Assembly: GCA_964644375.1 (NCBI GenBank)
Contig: CAZXWJ010000001.1
Location: forward strand, 18,139-82,138
Source: CAYNYM01 sp964644375
GTDB taxonomy: Bacteria > Desulfobacterota > DSM-4660 > Desulfatiglandales > HGW-15
Reading direction: 5' to 3'
Length of the DNA stretch: 64,000 nucleotides
Shown here: positions 1 to 8,165 of the stretch, in pieces
Numbering within the stretch: position 1 is the stretch's first letter
Layout: each line of letters begins with the position of its first letter
Notes under the pieces: generated by a model
What the model saw: the letters and a program-made list of their open reading frames with translations, nothing else
The model's database searches: none
What the model was told of the DNA's origin: nothing
Translations under genes and position numbers: made by a program

Positions 1-567
1 TATTTCATGAATGAGAGCGATAATGGCCTCTCGTTTTTCCCCGACCTGAGTGTGACTGTCCTCATCGTCAAGGTCATTGATCACATCCTTTAATTTGATT
101 TCGCCCAACTGGAGGAATTCGCCCAGCTCTATGATATACTCGATGCCGACACAACATTTGAGTAAGGCGCTTAAGGCTTCGCTCTCTCCCGCTTCGATTC
201 TCTTGGCGATTTCCACCTCGCCTTCTCTCGTGAGGAGGGATATGCAGCCCATTTCCTTCAAGTACATCTTTACGGGATCTGAGACCCTGGCGCCGCTATC
301 CGATAGATCCGGCCGAAAAGCCTCTTTTTCTAGGGCCTTATCCTGTTTTTTCTTAACTTTTTTGGATTTTTCGATTTCTTCTTTTGATGCCTCGTCAATG
401 ACCATGATGTCCAATTCTTGAAACATCATCATGAGATCATCGATAAATTCGGAAGACACGACATCGTCGGGCAGATCATCGTTTAACTCCTCGTAGGTGA
501 TATAGCCCTTATCTTTTCCGAGATTGATCAATCTCTTTAAATTAACCATACCAGAATCGTCGGTCAT
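1..567 (-). CDS. rpoD: RNA polymerase primary sigma factor RpoD (N-terminal part, cut by window edge)
   Basis: The minus-strand frame is open from an ATG at 567 down to base 1, giving 189 codons of a sigma-70 N terminus. Visible parts are a region 1.1-like start (MTDDSGMVNLKRLI) with an acidic stretch, then region 1.2 with DPVKMYLKEMG, LLTREGEVEIAKRIE and the start of the non-conserved domain. A strong ribosome site (AGGAGG) lies just before the ATG. It follows dnaG by 36 bases, which is the classical macromolecular-synthesis pair. Regions 2 to 4, which contact -10 and -35 DNA, lie outside the window. The family call is secure from the region 1.2 motif and the dnaG neighbour; only the 5' part can be described. 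Confidence 0.93.
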   Translation of the reverse strand, partial: MTDDSGMVNLKRLINLGKDKGYITYEELNDDLPDDVVSSEFIDDLMMMFQELDIMVIDEASKEEIEKSKKVKKKQDKALEKEAFRPDLSDSGARVSDPVKMYLKEMGCISLLTREGEVEIAKRIEAGESEALSALLKCCVGIEYIIELGEFLQLGEIKLKDVINDLDDEDSHTQVGEKREAIIALIHEI

Positions 568-603
568 TATTTGTCCTCCTGCATGGTTCCCCTTGGAATG
601 GGG

Positions 604-2358
604 TTAACCCCACCTTTCTTTGATATATTTAGGAATCCTGTTAAGTTCCTCGATATCCCCTGTTTTCAATCCTCTTTTCAGAGCGCGTTTTTTGGATTCC
701 GTGATTTTTATTTTTTGAATTCTATCCTCAAATTCCCGCACGGCCAGTTCTGCCTCATCCGCCTGAAACATCGGAGGGTTCAGCATACTCTCTCGAAATG
801 TTTCTGTGGCGGTCCTCTCTTTTAACCGGTCGAGAATGTCACTGGGTGCGATTATTCCTTCTCTTTCGAACAGTTCATGAGCGTCCTCAAGGATTTGCAG
901 CACGATCCGGTTTGAAACAAGGACCTTATAGTTACGTTTCATTAACCGGTGCATTGCCTGAGGATGATGGACCAAAATATTCAGAAGAGACGCCTCGTCG
1001 CTACTTATGGGATTAGGTTCGGGTGTCTCTTTTTGTACTGTAAAGGCCGTATCCTTTTGTGTCTTTGATTCCTGCCATTGCCGAAGTTCCTTGATGATTG
1101 CAACTTCGGCAATCCCCGCCTTTTCCGCCACACGTCTTACGTAAAGCGAGCGCTGTGCTTCGCTTTTGAGTTTTGCCAGGGTGGGAAGAATCTCCTTCAA
1201 TGCATTGAGCTTGCCTTCAATTTGATCGCCTTTTTTGGAAAAACTGAGCTCAATAAAAAAGTCGAACATGGGTACGGCCTCATCCAGGAGTGTCTGGAAT
1301 TTATCCAGGCCGTTCCCGTTCACATAGCTATCAGGATCCTCACCCTCAGGCAGAATCAACACCTTGGATGAAAACCCTTCTGCCTGGAAATGCGAGAGGC
1401 TTTTCATGGCTGCCGTTTTTCCCGCCGTATCCGCATCGAAGACGACCACCGCCTCTTCGGCGTACCCCTTGAGCATTCGAATGTGATCCCTCGTAAGGGC
1501 CGTTCCCAGGGTAGCCACGACACCTCGGAATCCGTGCTTATTTAATGCCAACACATCGGTGTAGCCTTCCACGATCACGGCGCGAGAATCCTCTCGAATC
1601 GATTGGACGGCAAGGTGGAGACCATAGAGTGCTTTTCCTTTATGGAAAAGAGAGGTTTCGGGTGTATTGAGATACTTGGGCAATGAGTCATCCAACACTC
1701 TGCCACCGAAACCAATAACCTGTTTTCGAAGATTACAGATCGGGAAGATAACCCTTCCCCGAAAACGGTCATAATACCCTGCACTTTTTCTAGGGAGGAT
1801 CAAACCGGCTTGGACCGCTACGCCCATATCCCGTCCTTTACCCTGCAAAAAGCGTGACAAACCATTCCATTCGTCGGCGGTGTATCCCAGTCGAAATTCC
1901 TCGGTCAGTTTTGTCGGGATACCTCTTTGGGCCAGGTATTGTCTGCCGGGTTCCCCCTTTTTTGACCGCAAAAGTGTATCGTGAAAAAATGTTGCGGCCT
2001 CTTCGTTGATTCTCAAAAGAGATTCATTCAATTCCAGTTTTCCCCTTTGAACCGGTGTCAATGGTTTCTCAGGAAGGGGAATATGGTATCTTTCAGCCAG
2101 ATCACGCATCGCCTGTGGAAAAGATACTTTGTGGTATTCCATCCAGAAGGCAAAGACGTCCCCGCCTTTTTTGCACCCGAAACAATGAAACATTTGCCTG
2201 GCGGGACTGACAGTGAAGGACGGAGCCTTTTCCGAATGAAAGGGACATAGGCCGATATGACTCTGGCCCGCCCGTTTCAGCTGTACGTATTGTCCGATGA
2301 CTTCGACAATGTCTGCCGCACTCCTAATTTCATTTTTTACAAAGTCTGAAGAATTCAT
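604..2358 (-). CDS. dnaG: DNA primase DnaG
   Basis: This 584-residue protein makes RNA primers for lagging-strand replication. It shows the N-terminal CHC2 zinc ribbon (Cys38, His41, Cys59, Cys62 in LCPFHSEKAPSF and MFHCFGCKKGGD), the catalytic core with YLNTPETSLFHKGKALYG, and the TOPRIM metal-binding motif VIVEGYTDVLAL near residue 265 followed by the DADTAGKTA acidic patch. The C-terminal part after about residue 430 is the less conserved helicase-interacting region. Length is normal for the family. The gene lies directly upstream of rpoD. Upstream sits a leader of nearly 300 bases with a strong hairpin, and beyond it a terminator that separates it from yqeY. Confidence 0.97.
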   Translation of the reverse strand: MNSSDFVKNEIRSAADIVEVIGQYVQLKRAGQSHIGLCPFHSEKAPSFTVSPARQMFHCFGCKKGGDVFAFWMEYHKVSFPQAMRDLAERYHIPLPEKPLTPVQRGKLELNESLLRINEEAATFFHDTLLRSKKGEPGRQYLAQRGIPTKLTEEFRLGYTADEWNGLSRFLQGKGRDMGVAVQAGLILPRKSAGYYDRFRGRVIFPICNLRKQVIGFGGRVLDDSLPKYLNTPETSLFHKGKALYGLHLAVQSIREDSRAVIVEGYTDVLALNKHGFRGVVATLGTALTRDHIRMLKGYAEEAVVVFDADTAGKTAAMKSLSHFQAEGFSSKVLILPEGEDPDSYVNGNGLDKFQTLLDEAVPMFDFFIELSFSKKGDQIEGKLNALKEILPTLAKLKSEAQRSLYVRRVAEKAGIAEVAIIKELRQWQESKTQKDTAFTVQKETPEPNPISSDEASLLNILVHHPQAMHRLMKRNYKVLVSNRIVLQILEDAHELFEREGIIAPSDILDRLKERTATETFRESMLNPPMFQADEAELAVREFEDRIQKIKITESKKRALKRGLKTGDIEELNRIPKYIKERWG

Positions 2359-2451
2359 GATAGCTGTATCGGTTAAGAATTCGCCTGTAGCTCAATGATT
2401 TAATGACATGTGTTCATGCCTGATTTACACAATATCTTCATTCCTCTAAAC

Positions 2452-2473
2452 CGGCCGATGTTGTCATCGGCCG
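2452..2473 (-). other. Perfect hairpin in the dnaG-rpoD leader
   Basis: A 9-bp perfect inverted repeat (CGGCCGATG / CATCGGCCG) with a 4-base loop lies 94 bases upstream of the dnaG start. No clear T-run follows on either strand, so it does not look like an ordinary intrinsic terminator. A role as leader structure or transcript-processing site for the dnaG-rpoD mRNA is possible but not shown. Confidence 0.45.
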
Positions 2474-2659
2474 TGTCTTAGGTTACAAAAATATTGTTGG
2501 AAAACAGCGCATTTCAATACCGGCTGACCTAAATTCTTCTCTACAATCTGGATATCTGTCTTGCATTTAAACGAGATGTAAGTGCATAGGGGCCTTATTA
2601 GGTGCCATAGCAATGGACGGGTTTTCAAGAAATGATTTCAAATTTAGGCCTTCAAACGA

Positions 2660-2687
2660 AAAAACCCCTTCACCTGAAAGAAGGAGT
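2660..2687 (-). terminator. Rho-independent terminator downstream of yqeY
   Basis: Read on the minus strand, CTCCTTC and GAAGGGG form a 7-bp stem (one G-U pair) with an 8-base loop, followed by TTTTTT. It lies about 165 bases after the yqeY stop and would end the hisB-lipoprotein-hisA-yqeY transcript before the dnaG leader. The 165 bases between yqeY and the hairpin contain no recognised gene. Confidence 0.7.
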
Positions 2688-2851
2688 CCTATTGCAGAAA
2701 CCGGCTTTCTGTTTCTTTGGAGATCCTGGGTTATTGAAATATTTCAGCGACAAATTATTTGTTCGCCCCAATTGAACGGGAACATTAACACAAAGTGAAT
2801 GGCGCCATTCAAAGAACTTGCAAACACCTTGTATGACTATCGGAAATGAGC

Positions 2852-3307
2852 CTAACTCAATAATTTTTTGGCCAGTTCGCTTACTTCTTTACCTTGGGCC
2901 TGCCCAGCCATTCGGTCCAAGGCAGCTTTCATGACTTTGCCAAGATCCCTGGAGTTATTCGCTCCTAATTCGGAAATTATTTCACGTATGGTCTTTTCTA
3001 TTTCCGCCGAGTTCAATTGCTTTGGCAGATATTCATAGAAGATCTTCGTTTCCTCCTCTTCCTTTGCTGCCATGTCATCTCTGCCCCCCTGCCTGAACTC
3101 CTTTGCAGCCTCTTGCCCTTTTCTTATAAGGGAGGAAATAATCGTCTGAACGGCTTGGTCCGTCAGTTCACTCCCTTTTTCAGTCTGTTTATTCTTGAGG
3201 GCCGTTTTCAACATTCTCAGACAAGAGACGCGCAGAGTATTTTGGGCCTTTATCTGAGTCTTCAGATCTTCAGAGATCTTTTCTTGGAATGTGATATTTT
3301 TAGTCAT
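2852..3307 (-). CDS. yqeY: GatB/YqeY family protein
   Basis: A 151-residue protein of the YqeY family, related to the C-terminal tRNA-binding domain of the amidotransferase subunit GatB. Family signatures seen are the N-terminal helix with RVSCLRMLKTALKNKQ, the RKGQEAAKEFRQGGRDD stretch, EEETKIFYEYLPKQL, and the C-terminal GKVMKAALDRMAGQAQGK. The exact cellular role of stand-alone YqeY is not firmly established; tRNA binding is inferred from the GatB relationship. It is last in a minus-strand group with hisA. In many relatives yqeY sits with rpsU and dnaG-rpoD, and here dnaG-rpoD follows after a terminator. Confidence 0.92.
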   Translation of the reverse strand: MTKNITFQEKISEDLKTQIKAQNTLRVSCLRMLKTALKNKQTEKGSELTDQAVQTIISSLIRKGQEAAKEFRQGGRDDMAAKEEEETKIFYEYLPKQLNSAEIEKTIREIISELGANNSRDLGKVMKAALDRMAGQAQGKEVSELAKKLLS

Positions 3308-3376
3308 CTCAATATCGGTCCGAAAATGGATACGGTTAACACTAAAGTATATATACCATTACTAAAAGGTCAATAC

Positions 3377-4117
3377 TCAATTCTTATTTATCGGTTTTTT
3401 TGCAACTTTTATCGCCTGACTGAGATTCAGTATCCCTTCATAGAGGGCTCGACCTGTAATCATGCCGGTGACGCCATATTTGGAAAGGGTAAGGACTTCG
3501 GCCACATCCTCCATCCCGGAAATTCCCCCCGAAGCGATAACCGGGATATGCAGGGCTTTTGCCAACTCGCCCGTCGCTGTCACATTCGGACCCGTTCGCA
3601 TGCCGTCTCTTTGAATGTCTGTGTAGATTACTGAAAAAATACCGGTCGGTTCGAATCTTGCCGCCAAGTCAACGGGGGTTATGTTCGTTTCCTCCGTCCA
3701 GCCTTCAACGGCTACCTGATTGTGTTTCGCATCGATGCCGACAATGATATGTTGCGGAAAGGTATCGCAGGCAATCTGCACAAAATCAGGGTTTTTGTAG
3801 GCTACAGTGCCGAGGATGACCTGTTGGATGCCCAAATTCAGGTAGGCTTTGATGGTCTTGAGGTCTCTGATGCCTCCACCCAGCTGAATGGGAACGGAAA
3901 CGGCCTTGATTATTTTTTCAATGGCCCTTTGGTTAACCGGCCGACCCCCCACGGCTCCGTCAAGATCCACCAGATGGATTCGTTCAGCACCGGCGTCGAG
4001 CCACTCCCGCGCCACCTCTTCCGGATGCTCAGAATAAACGGTCTCCCGTGACATCCGGCCCTGCTCAAGTCTGACACATCTTCCGTTTTTTATGTCTATT
4101 GCCGGAATGACAAGCAA
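3377..4117 (-). CDS. hisA: Phosphoribosylformimino-5-aminoimidazole carboxamide ribotide isomerase HisA
   Basis: This 246-residue (beta/alpha)8 barrel catalyses the Amadori rearrangement of ProFAR to PRFAR in histidine synthesis. It begins MLVIPAIDIKNGRCVRL with the catalytic Asp of AIDIK. It has the phosphate-binding QLGGGIRD and ASGGISGMED motifs and the second catalytic Asp in IYTDIQRDGM, which favours HisA over HisF. It starts only 3 bases after the preceding lipoprotein gene, so the two are almost certainly co-transcribed. hisB is two genes upstream. Other his genes are not in the window, so the histidine pathway is scattered or continues elsewhere. Confidence 0.95.
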   Translation of the reverse strand: MLVIPAIDIKNGRCVRLEQGRMSRETVYSEHPEEVAREWLDAGAERIHLVDLDGAVGGRPVNQRAIEKIIKAVSVPIQLGGGIRDLKTIKAYLNLGIQQVILGTVAYKNPDFVQIACDTFPQHIIVGIDAKHNQVAVEGWTEETNITPVDLAARFEPTGIFSVIYTDIQRDGMRTGPNVTATGELAKALHIPVIASGGISGMEDVAEVLTLSKYGVTGMITGRALYEGILNLSQAIKVAKKPINKN

Positions 4118-4120
4118 TTT

Positions 4121-4831
4121 TTAATCCTCCCCCATGCCTTTTCCCTTTGGAAACGTAGCAAGCAGGCTTTCAAGACCATGATCAGCCAATTCTTCAGCAA
4201 CCATCCATTTTCCTTTGCTTTTGAGGAAGGTCTTCATATCGTAGAGGTTTTCACTGAGAGAATGTTGTGTCTTATCAAATTTTCCCTTCCACAGCACCCT
4301 GCCGTCTTGAGACCTGATGAGATAAAGGTCAAAGGCCACAGAAGCCGGGTGATTGACGGCATAATCAGTGCCCTCTCTTTCTTTCCATCGGTATGTATAA
4401 CCTATCAGCACCGTCTTGGCCGAAAACGCTTGACCGATTTTCTGGGCTATCTCAACATCGCTGAGAAGAGATCCCGAACTGATAAGGCTTGAAAACACAC
4501 CCCGTGCCTGACCGGGAGAAAGGAGATCATACTCGCCTGAAACAAGGAGTTTGTTGAACAGGCTCTCTGTCAGTTTATCCGATATGAGTCCGGTTGTCGG
4601 TGCGGCTATGAAAACCGTACCGGTGACCGGACTGCGCGCGGGACCGGATTCCCCTCCGGGGGCGATAGCCGGTTTAAAACCAACAATAACCATCTTTCCG
4701 GTGGTTACAACCGAAGGTGTACTCTGAGAAGCTGTTTGAGAATGAAACTGACAGCCTTGCATAAAAGCCATGATTGACAGAATCGTAAGAAGCACGAATC
4801 CGATACTTGTCACAGATAACCGAGGTCTCAT
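4121..4831 (-). CDS. Putative lipoprotein of unknown function in the his operon
   Basis: I chose the ATG at 4831 because GGGAG precedes it; the frame is open further upstream. The 236-residue product starts MRPRLSVTSIGF, has a hydrophobic segment and ends its signal at a lipobox-like FMQGC, so it should be lipid-anchored. The mature part contains SDKLTESLFNKLLVSGEYDLLSPGQ and KIGQAFSAKTVLIGYTYRW. This pattern resembles CsgG/GNA1162-like outer-membrane lipoproteins, in which a small beta-alpha domain senses or assembles at the membrane. The resemblance is weak and the function is not known. It sits between hisB and hisA with very short gaps; its product has no obvious tie to histidine synthesis. 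Confidence 0.75.
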   Translation of the reverse strand: MRPRLSVTSIGFVLLTILSIMAFMQGCQFHSQTASQSTPSVVTTGKMVIVGFKPAIAPGGESGPARSPVTGTVFIAAPTTGLISDKLTESLFNKLLVSGEYDLLSPGQARGVFSSLISSGSLLSDVEIAQKIGQAFSAKTVLIGYTYRWKEREGTDYAVNHPASVAFDLYLIRSQDGRVLWKGKFDKTQHSLSENLYDMKTFLKSKGKWMVAEELADHGLESLLATFPKGKGMGED

Positions 4832-4891
4832 ATTGTCTCCCATAGACCGACGCGAAATTCTATTCAAGCCCTGTCGAACGGTTTGCAGACC

Positions 4892-5482
4892 TTAGAGAAA
4901 CCCCTTGGTTGAAGGGATTTCGCCTTGGAGTCTGTCCTCGAGGGCTACCGCATGGTCCAAAGCTTTTCCGAAGGCCTTGAAGATGGCCTCGGCAATGTGA
5001 TGGGGATCATCACCCGATAGAAGATCTACGTGCAAGGTCGCCCCGGAATGGTTCACGAAGGCACGAAAAAATTCCCTGGCTAAATGGATGTCGAATCTGC
5101 CGGTTCTGGTCTCTTTTGCGACGACACGATAGGCGAGAAAAGGCCGGTTTGAGAAATCAACTACAACCCGCGCGAGGGCTTCATCCATGGGAACGAATGC
5201 GCAGCCGTAACGCCTGATTCCTCTCTTTTCCCCGGTGGCCTCGGAGAAGGCCTGTCCCAGGCATATCCCGAGATCTTCAACCGTGTGGTGATCATCAACG
5301 TCTGTATCTCCGGAGGCGGCGATTTTCATGTCTATAAATCCGTGAGCTGCCGCCAGGGTCAACATGTGATCCATAAATGCTATGCCGGTATCGATTTGGG
5401 TTGTGCCTCTTCCGTCCAGATCAATTTCCAGCCGAATGTCCGTCTCTTTAGTCTTTCGATTGATGGTGGCTTTTCTTTCCAT
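4892..5482 (-). CDS. hisB: Imidazoleglycerol-phosphate dehydratase HisB
   Basis: The 196-residue enzyme dehydrates imidazole glycerol phosphate in histidine synthesis using manganese. The open frame extends upstream to 5692, but homology begins at MERKATINRKTKETDI, so the ATG at 5482 is the start. Signatures are the metal-binding DVDDHHTVEDLGICLGQA, TGIAFMDHML near the N terminus, and DDPHHIAEAIFKAFGKAL near the C terminus. It is monofunctional, with no phosphatase domain. It is the first gene of the group hisB, lipoprotein, hisA, yqeY. Confidence 0.96.
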   Translation of the reverse strand: MERKATINRKTKETDIRLEIDLDGRGTTQIDTGIAFMDHMLTLAAAHGFIDMKIAASGDTDVDDHHTVEDLGICLGQAFSEATGEKRGIRRYGCAFVPMDEALARVVVDFSNRPFLAYRVVAKETRTGRFDIHLAREFFRAFVNHSGATLHVDLLSGDDPHHIAEAIFKAFGKALDHAVALEDRLQGEIPSTKGFL

Positions 5483-6101
5483 GGTCCAATGGCTCCGGAG
5501 GCAACCGGGCGAGGTATATTGCACAAGTAACAAGTGACGAACAACGAATCCATCATCCTTTTGGCTCGTCACTCGCCACGTGAATGGGTTACTCGAGTGG
5601 TGGAGATGGTGGAATTCGAGTCCCATCACAATCCAAAAATATAACCATCCAAAATTATCGTTATTTTTCGATTCGACTCCATCAAGCTGCAACTCAATGT
5701 GTAAAAACGTTATGTAACCTTATAAGCACAAAAAATCAAGAATAAACCCCATACCTTACCATTTTCAAAAAAACCATACTCCACCCCTCAATTCTGAAAA
5801 AGCCTTTGTTATCATTCTGTGAGAGAATCAGAAGGGCCTTTGCAGAATGCCAGTTAAGGCTTACAGTACAGCGTTCAGCTATATACATCAGACAGGTATG
5901 CAGGGAATATCTCAATTCCTTTTTTCCCATGACTTTCTGAAGATCTACCGGAGCATTCATACGGAAACAATAGAAATATTGATTTCGGATAAGATAGCTG
6001 GGAGATTTGGTGATAGGGGGCATCGGGCAACTCCATCCTACAATGTGTGTAATCATTGTGTGTAACAGATGGAATGGATCTATTTTTGAGGCTTAATTAA
6101 C
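5483..6101. other. Intergenic region between hisB and tRNA-Leu
   Basis: About 620 bases with no recognisable gene. Short open frames on both strands (up to 106 codons) have no ribosome site and no family resemblance. The half nearest tRNA-Leu is AT-rich. It probably holds the promoter of the hisB group; a candidate is listed separately. Confidence 0.5.
5739..5768 (-). promoter_or_regulatory. Candidate sigma-70 promoter for the hisB group
   Basis: On the minus strand TTGAAA, an 18-base spacer and TATTCT match the -35 and -10 consensus at five and four of six positions. Transcription would start about 250 bases before hisB. This is a by-eye match in an AT-rich stretch and chance is possible. 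Confidence 0.25.
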
Positions 6102-6130
6102 AAAAAAACCTACTGTAAAAACAGTAGGTT
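6102..6130 (-). terminator. Terminator after tRNA-Leu
   Basis: On the minus strand AACCTACTGT and ACAGTAGGTT form a perfect 10-bp stem with a TTTT loop, followed by a run of seven T. It starts 13 bases after the tRNA 3' end and is a textbook intrinsic terminator. Confidence 0.9.
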
Positions 6131-6142
6131 AATTTGCAAAAA

Positions 6143-6229
6143 TGGTGCCGAAGGCGAGACTCGAACTCGCACAGGCATACACCCACTAGACCCTGAACCT
6201 AGCGCGTCTACCAGTTCCGCCACTTCGGC
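6143..6229 (-). tRNA. tRNA-Leu (anticodon CAG)
   Basis: An 87-nt cloverleaf with a long variable arm, as expected for leucine. The acceptor stem GCCGAAG pairs with CTTCGGC, the discriminator is A and CCA is encoded. The D-arm region reads GCGGAACTGGTAGACGCG, the anticodon loop is TTCAGGG, and the T-arm contains GTTCGAGTC. It is followed by a strong terminator and appears to be a single-gene transcript. Confidence 0.96.
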
Positions 6230-6433
6230 ACGGAAATTGAGTTGATATTTTGGTAGAGATTCTTATATTATCTCACATCCCATGTCAATAGGATAAATAA
6301 GCTTTGGCGTCATATTTTAGAAGGAGGGTCGGATTATTTTAAGTACGGACCCTTACCATCGATTTATTCAGTTTTTCGGAAAGGAAACCTTCCGAATTTC
6401 AAATTTTAGCAGGGAGAACCGCAACATTAAATC

Positions 6434-7384
6434 ATGAATGTGATCAATAGCCTAACCGAACTGCAACACCCATTTGAAAACCCTGTCCTGACTATCGGCA
6501 ATTTTGACGGCGTTCACAAGGGACACCTTGCCCTTTTCGACAAGGTAAAGGAAAGGGCCAAAGCCATACACGGCCATTCGGTCGTCATGACCTTTGATCC
6601 CCACCCCTTGAAAGTCATGAAGCAGGGGAACGGTCCCCCACTCATTACGCCCACCCGGCAGAAGCTTGAGCTTATCGCGGAGGCGGGAATAGATTTCATA
6701 CTCTGCATCCCTTTTACCCGGGAATTCGCCGAAATTTCGGCGGACGCCTTTGTCCGGGAACTCCTTGTAAGCAGGCTTGGACTGAAGGAAATTGTCGTCG
6801 GTTATGATTACAGTTTCGGGAACCGGCGCGAAGGAAACATTGACCTGCTCAAAAAAATGGGGAAAACTCTCGGATACAGGGTCCATGTAGTTAAACCCTT
6901 AGTGGTCAATGAAAACCTCGTCTCAAGCACCTCCATCAGAAACCTTGTCAGTGCAGGGAATCTGGTCAGGGCAAAAGAACAGTTGGGCCGGAATTACCAA
7001 GTAACCGGAACCGTGGTCAAAGGAGCGGGCAGGGGAGGAAAACTCCTCGGCTTTCCCACGGCAAACCTGCAACTTGCGGACGAACTTATTCCCCGAAAAG
7101 GAGTTTATGCCGTCACGGTGTTCATGAACGGCAAGACTTATTACGGGGTCACCAATATCGGCTATAACCCCACATTCGGCAACAATGCCCTGTCCATCGA
7201 GACCCACCTACTTGATTTTACCGGGAATCTGGAGGGAGAGGTCATCAAGATCAATTTCATCTATCACCTAAGGGATGAAAAGACCTTCGACTCCATTGAA
7301 GAGCTGTCAGACCAGATTACCCTGGACATCCAACATGCAAAAGGCCTACTGGGCATAGGCAACTCGGCCCAACAAATCGGCTAG
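6434..7384 (+). CDS. ribF: Bifunctional riboflavin kinase / FAD synthetase RibF
   Basis: A 316-residue enzyme that phosphorylates riboflavin to FMN and adenylylates FMN to FAD. The N-terminal FAD-synthetase domain has the nucleotidyltransferase motif GNFDGVHKGHLAL near residue 22, FDPHPLKVM, and the STSIR motif near residue 168. The C-terminal flavokinase domain starts about residue 185 with GTVVKGAGRGGKLLGFPTAN, the PTAN motif of the family, and GVYAV. It is a single-gene unit with its own terminator. It lies directly upstream of the FMN-dependent Rnf genes, so it could support their FMN demand; that link is inference from position only. Confidence 0.96.
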   Translation: MNVINSLTELQHPFENPVLTIGNFDGVHKGHLALFDKVKERAKAIHGHSVVMTFDPHPLKVMKQGNGPPLITPTRQKLELIAEAGIDFILCIPFTREFAEISADAFVRELLVSRLGLKEIVVGYDYSFGNRREGNIDLLKKMGKTLGYRVHVVKPLVVNENLVSSTSIRNLVSAGNLVRAKEQLGRNYQVTGTVVKGAGRGGKLLGFPTANLQLADELIPRKGVYAVTVFMNGKTYYGVTNIGYNPTFGNNALSIETHLLDFTGNLEGEVIKINFIYHLRDEKTFDSIEELSDQITLDIQHAKGLLGIGNSAQQIG

Positions 7385-7474
7385 GACCCCAAACCGGAAG
7401 GTCTGATCAGGGCTCGTCTTTGATGCCCTGTTCATGGTCCTTACCTTTCGCAAACTTGACGCGAACCCCATGTC

Positions 7475-7508
7475 GGCGGCGATTTATTCCGCCTTTTTTC
7501 TTTTTTTA
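7475..7508 (+). terminator. Terminator after ribF
   Basis: GGCGG and CCGCC form a 5-bp GC stem with a 9-base loop, followed by TTTTTTC and another T-run. A second, weaker GC hairpin with a T-run ends near 7550. Together they isolate ribF from the rnf operon. Confidence 0.75.
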
Positions 7509-8165
7509 TCCTATTCAGCCGATAACGGGCGGCGGCCTTCTTTTTTTTAAAAAAGATATTTACTTTTCATACCACTTGCTTTATAAGACCATTCGTCTAC
7601 GCAGGAGTAAAGCGTTGCAGGACTGTAACCTAAAAAAAGGCAAATAGCCTCCTGAAAAAGGGCAGGCAGGGTAAATAAAATTTTCCGGTTACGATGCTTC
7701 TGGGTTTTATGAAGTTTTGAGACACCATCTGGAAGCCGGAAAAAAATAATTTGATCTGGGATTTCAAGTCGAGGTTGTCGAGAATTCAAGTCGGTTTTTT
7801 TAGGGTCGCAAAGCTAACTGTAAAACAAAATATTTCGGAGTCGCAACCCTTTTCCGGCCTAAGGAACCTCATCGTTTCTTGCTTCTTTGGAGAGACACGA
7901 GCATTCACCTTTGTTCGATTCAAGTCTAAGAAATTCCCTCGTCAAATAACCCAACAATTATTATGGCATCGAATAAACCCCGTGAACGATTGGTTTCCGT
8001 GGTTTTATATTTTTGTTCCAAAAAGCGAAACGGCACAGGATTCAGCGGACCATCGAACCTTGATCTTCGTGTTTTGCAATAGCATTGATGGAGAGACTCG
8101 AGTTTTTTTCAGTCTGGATACCGGTCCGTTTCATCTTCCTTTTCAGGATAGAGAGCAAGAAAAAA
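7509..8165 (+). other. Long non-coding region upstream of rnfC
   Basis: About 650 bases lie between the ribF terminator and the rnfC start. No open frame in it has a ribosome site or family resemblance. It contains AT-rich stretches and short GC-rich islands, including a GCCT/AGGC hairpin around 7646-7668. The segment GGGTCGCAAAGC near 7803 recalls part of a c-di-GMP-I riboswitch, but the rest of that motif is missing. The region must hold the rnf promoter and could hold a long 5' leader RNA; I cannot assign it to any known class. Confidence 0.4.

Noticed and set aside
5736..6056. Minus-strand 106-residue frame between hisB and tRNA-Leu
   Set aside because: AT-rich, no ribosome site, irregular composition rich in Cys, Tyr and Met without any domain.
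7800..7870. c-di-GMP-I (GEMM) riboswitch suggested by GGGTCGCAAAGC
   Set aside because: The preceding GGCAAACC hairpin and the following GGTAGC...GGTTACC parts are missing.
8085..8165. N-terminal extension of rnfC from ATG 8085
   Set aside because: The added residues do not match RnfC, which begins at the MNDSFLTFPKGG start.
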